A DNA stretch of 64,000 nt. Origin: Methanobrevibacter ruminantium. Lineage in GTDB: Archaea > Methanobacteriota > Methanobacteria > Methanobacteriales > Methanobacteriaceae. A program made the position numbers and the translations under genes. Shown here in pieces: positions 62,089 through 64,000 of this stretch. Each line of letters starts with the position of its first letter. The first letter of the stretch is position 1. The notes under the pieces are model-generated. The model did no database searches, was not told the DNA's origin, and saw nothing but the letters and a program-made list of their open reading frames with translations. The stretch is taken from positions 1-64,000 of the forward strand of contig SFKZ01000009.1 in the NCBI GenBank assembly GCA_004553595.1. Direction: 5' to 3'.

Positions 62089-62146
62089 AATAATGGTTTA
62101 TAAAATGTGAATAATCATTTTTCACAAACCACCATTATTTTTTATG
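62089..62146. terminator. Hairpin between convergent genes
   Basis: AATAATGG (62089-62096) pairs with CCATTATT (62132-62139). An inner TGTGA/TCACA helix (62106-62110 with 62122-62126) and TTT/AAA pairs lie within. TTTTTT follows on the plus strand. It probably stops transcription from the left gene and perhaps from both. Confidence 0.55.
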
Positions 62147-62404
62147 AAACTCCTTAACCTCTAAGGATTCGACTTCATCAAGGAAAATCCAAGTAATCCA
62201 CTCACCTCTACGAAGTTCAAGCAAAATTTGAATCCCATTCTTACCATAATCAGAACCATCCATATCACATTGAACTATACTGACCTGTTCACATCTTGTT
62301 CTAACATTATTTACATTCACAATACAATCCATATAATAATCTAAACCATCCATAAATGGATTATTATTAGTTTCTATCTCATCAATTACATCAATTACTT
62401 CCAT
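62135..62404 (-). CDS. Small acidic protein of unknown function
   Basis: An 89-residue protein (MEVIDVIDEIETNNNPFMDG ...), strand-rich, with a YYMDCIVNVNNVRTRCEQVSI core and a LLELRRGEWITWIFLDEVESL segment that reads like paired beta strands. GGGGGTTGA precedes the ATG closely, supporting translation. It may share a transcript with the zinc-ribbon TPR gene upstream (55-bp gap, same strand). No family is recognised. Confidence 0.6.
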   Translation of the reverse strand: MEVIDVIDEIETNNNPFMDGLDYYMDCIVNVNNVRTRCEQVSIVQCDMDGSDYGKNGIQILLELRRGEWITWIFLDEVESLEVKEFHKK

Positions 62405-62459
62405 ATTTCAACCCCCTAAACATACTTTGAAATCACTCTCAACCTTCTTAAAAAAAAAT

Positions 62460-63167
62460 TTAAAAGGAATAATTGAAATTTTTCTCCAAATACGCCTTAA
62501 CCCTTTCATTTAAGTCTGCAAGTTCCGGATCATACTCAACTAATTTCAAATTCAAGTCATTGTTAATTTTGAAAATCAATAACTCATCTTCATTAGGCCC
62601 AATTGCAAATAAACGGTCAAGGATTCTGTTTGCCTTTTCAAAATCATCTTCCAAAAAGCAAATGTGCATTGAATAGATATAATGCTCATTTTCAAATGGA
62701 TATGCATCATGTTCCTTTTGAAGATACTCCTTAGCCTTTTCAATCTCTTCTTTTTCAATGTATATCTTAGCTATTCTGGAATATACTCCCATATATCTTG
62801 GATTAATTTCAGCTAATCTCTCATACTGTCTTAAAGACTTATCAATCTCGCCTAAGAATGCATAATTCTCAGCCAAAAGAAAATTTACCTCTTCAACTTG
62901 AGGCCAATCCTCCAATATCCTTTCAAAATATTCCGTTGATTTTTTAAAATTATCCTTATCCAAGTATTCAAGAGCATTCTCCTTAAGATCATGATACTTC
63001 TTGAAGCCTTCAAATGGCAAAAGTTCCGTTCCGCAGTCTGAACATACATCTCCACCATCATTAATTTCCTTAAAGCATTTTGGACAAAACTTTTTAGGGT
63101 AGGCACCACAGAATGGACAGAAATCAAATTCATCCGAATACTTATTGCCACATGTATTACACTTCAT
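62460..63167 (-). CDS. Double zinc-ribbon TPR protein
   Basis: A 235-residue protein. The N-terminus has two zinc ribbons in succession (CNTCGNKYSDEFDFCPFCG and CPKCFKEINDGGDVCSDCG). At least four TPR units follow (ALEYLDKDNFKKSTEYFERIL; LLAENYAFLGEIDKSLRQYE; SRIAKIYIEKEEIEKAKEYL; and a fourth). The start is ATG 63165-63167, with GGGTGAT three bases before it; the open frame upstream is Phe-rich noise. It probably bridges protein partners in the cytosol. Zinc-ribbon-plus-repeat proteins of this kind are frequent in Methanobrevibacter. Confidence 0.8.
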   Translation of the reverse strand: MKCNTCGNKYSDEFDFCPFCGAYPKKFCPKCFKEINDGGDVCSDCGTELLPFEGFKKYHDLKENALEYLDKDNFKKSTEYFERILEDWPQVEEVNFLLAENYAFLGEIDKSLRQYERLAEINPRYMGVYSRIAKIYIEKEEIEKAKEYLQKEHDAYPFENEHYIYSMHICFLEDDFEKANRILDRLFAIGPNEDELLIFKINNDLNLKLVEYDPELADLNERVKAYLEKNFNYSF

Positions 63168-63349
63168 ACTATCACCCTTTAAATCATTCTTTTTCAAATA
63201 TTTTTCAATCATAATTAGCAAATAAAATATAGAAACGATAGTATTTAAAGTTAATGAATTAAAAAAAAAGTTTGTGAAAAAAGTTCTTAAAATAAGCGTT
63301 TTAGGAAAAAAAGAAAAAGGATGAAAACACAGTTTCATTGAAAGATGAT

Positions 63350-64000
63350 TTAATTTAAACCATCAATTGCATTTTGAACATGCTTAATGTAGACATCCCT
63401 AATGTCTTTGGATTGAGCGAGCCCTTCTATGACACATTCAACTTCATAGCCTTCAGATACAAACATTGATTTCCAGGAATCATCTTCATCTCCAGCCATG
63501 TCGTTTTGAGCATGATCACCAGCTACAACCATTAAAGGCTTGAGCACAATCTTCTTGTAGTCTCCTTCTTTTACCATAGCCAAGACATCATCGTAGTCAG
63601 GTTTTGCTTCAACAGTACCAATGTAATAATTGTCAAATCCTTTATCCTTTAGCATTCCTTGCAATTTGGTGTAAACCATATTACTTTCTGCAGGAGAACC
63701 GTGACCCATGAACACTACCGCAGTATCCTCATCATAATCTCCTTTAGAGGTAATGCTTGCAATCAAGTCTTCAAAGTCTTCATCAGAGATTAATAAAGGC
63801 TCAGCAATTGGAATGTTTTCAAACTTGTCAATGTATTTGTCCACAGTATCCTTGATCTTGAAATGGTATTCAGTACCGTTCATGATGTGAGTCGGTTGAA
63901 TGATAACAGTCTTTACACCATCAGCCAATGCTCTTTCCAATGCATCTTCCACATTGTCAATAGCCAAGTCATCACGTTTTTTCAAAATGTTTATAACCAT
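63350..64000 (-). CDS. cbiK: Sirohydrochlorin cobaltochelatase, CbiK type (5' end outside the window)
   Basis: At least 216 residues of a class II chelatase that inserts cobalt (or nickel/iron in relatives) into sirohydrochlorin for anaerobic corrinoid synthesis. Seen are IQPTHIMNGTEYHFKIKD and the metal-site segment VFMGHGSPAESNMVY. GTVEAKPDYDDVL and VLKPLMVVAGDHAQNDMAGD carry the second catalytic His. Homologues have about 45 more residues before the ATG seen at the window edge (which corresponds to an internal Met), so the gene continues past 64000. Methanogens more often use the small CbiX/CfbA form; the long CbiK form is typical of anaerobic bacteria. Confidence 0.9.
   Translation of the reverse strand: MVINILKKRDDLAIDNVEDALERALADGVKTVIIQPTHIMNGTEYHFKIKDTVDKYIDKFENIPIAEPLLISDEDFEDLIASITSKGDYDEDTAVVFMGHGSPAESNMVYTKLQGMLKDKGFDNYYIGTVEAKPDYDDVLAMVKEGDYKKIVLKPLMVVAGDHAQNDMAGDEDDSWKSMFVSEGYEVECVIEGLAQSKDIRDVYIKHVQNAIDGLN

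Noticed and set aside
1..64000. CRISPR arrays, insertion sequences, prophage and tRNA genes
   Set aside because: No spaced repeat array, transposase, integrase, phage gene or tRNA T-loop/acceptor pattern was found on either strand by reading.

Overview
The window is archaeal chromosome from a methanogen of the order Methanobacteriales, most like Methanobrevibacter. The evidence is very AT-rich DNA with long AT-only spacers and archaeal information-processing genes: MCM helicase, aIF2-beta, NMD3, archaeal-type Gly- and Tyr-tRNA synthetases, NucS/EndoMS, Lhr helicase, ZPR1 and RNase Z. Methanogen metabolic genes are also present: the TfrB subunit of CoM/CoB-linked fumarate reductase, IorAB, PurP and a CbiK-type chelatase. 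SepF and DUF5518-type proteins are present too. Shine-Dalgarno sites are GGTGAT-like, and several genes look leaderless, with a TATA box about 25 bp before the ATG. I see no rRNA, tRNA, CRISPR array, transposase or prophage.

Layout. 0-8.4 kb: accessory genes. These are the N-terminus of a secreted Ser/Asp-rich surface protein, a CAT-like acyltransferase with a universal stress protein, an alpha/beta hydrolase, an amidohydrolase, a LytTR/DUF3021/2TM regulatory module of bacterial flavour, a HEAT-repeat gene with an early in-frame stop, and a zinc-ribbon protein. 8.4-16.8 kb: iorBA, tfrB, trmJ, an Fe-S protein and glyS. 16.9-24.8 kb: two paralogous FilR1-type regulators, tatD-like, C_GCAxxG_C_C, sepF, DUF1611, zpr1, and a small protein that I read as a histone fold fused to a coiled coil. 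24.9-28.7 kb: nadC, rnz, an MscS channel and nadA. 28.9-38.2 kb: hydrolases, a MATE exporter, nucS, mntP, a zinc-ribbon membrane protein, a nitrilase-family amidase and a HEAT protein. 38.4-46 kb: lhr, small membrane proteins, purP, a phosphodiesterase and rlmE. 46.2-52.3 kb: an information-processing run, mcm, aIF2-beta, nmd3 and tyrS, followed by tmk. 52.5-60.3 kb: two tandem giant U32-family proteins and a MutS-related ATPase with helix-hairpin-helix motifs. 60.3-64 kb: a candidate structured RNA, a zinc-ribbon/EF-hand membrane protein, small unknowns, a zinc-ribbon TPR protein and the 3' part of cbiK.

The strongest candidate for something undescribed is an island of GC-richer sequence at about 60406-60570. 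Read on the minus strand it folds into nested and coaxial helices, and two G-U wobbles favour that strand. A TATA box lies upstream and a U-run downstream. It does not match any RNA family I can recall. Other leads are the histone-fold/coiled-coil protein (23414-23854), a mini-transcript or operator locus at 18761-18880, a cluster of dyads sharing the half-site ATAGTT before zpr1, an operator-like dyad before the paired regulators, two genes whose best Shine-Dalgarno site points at ATT or ATA, and repeated short tandem duplications in promoter regions.
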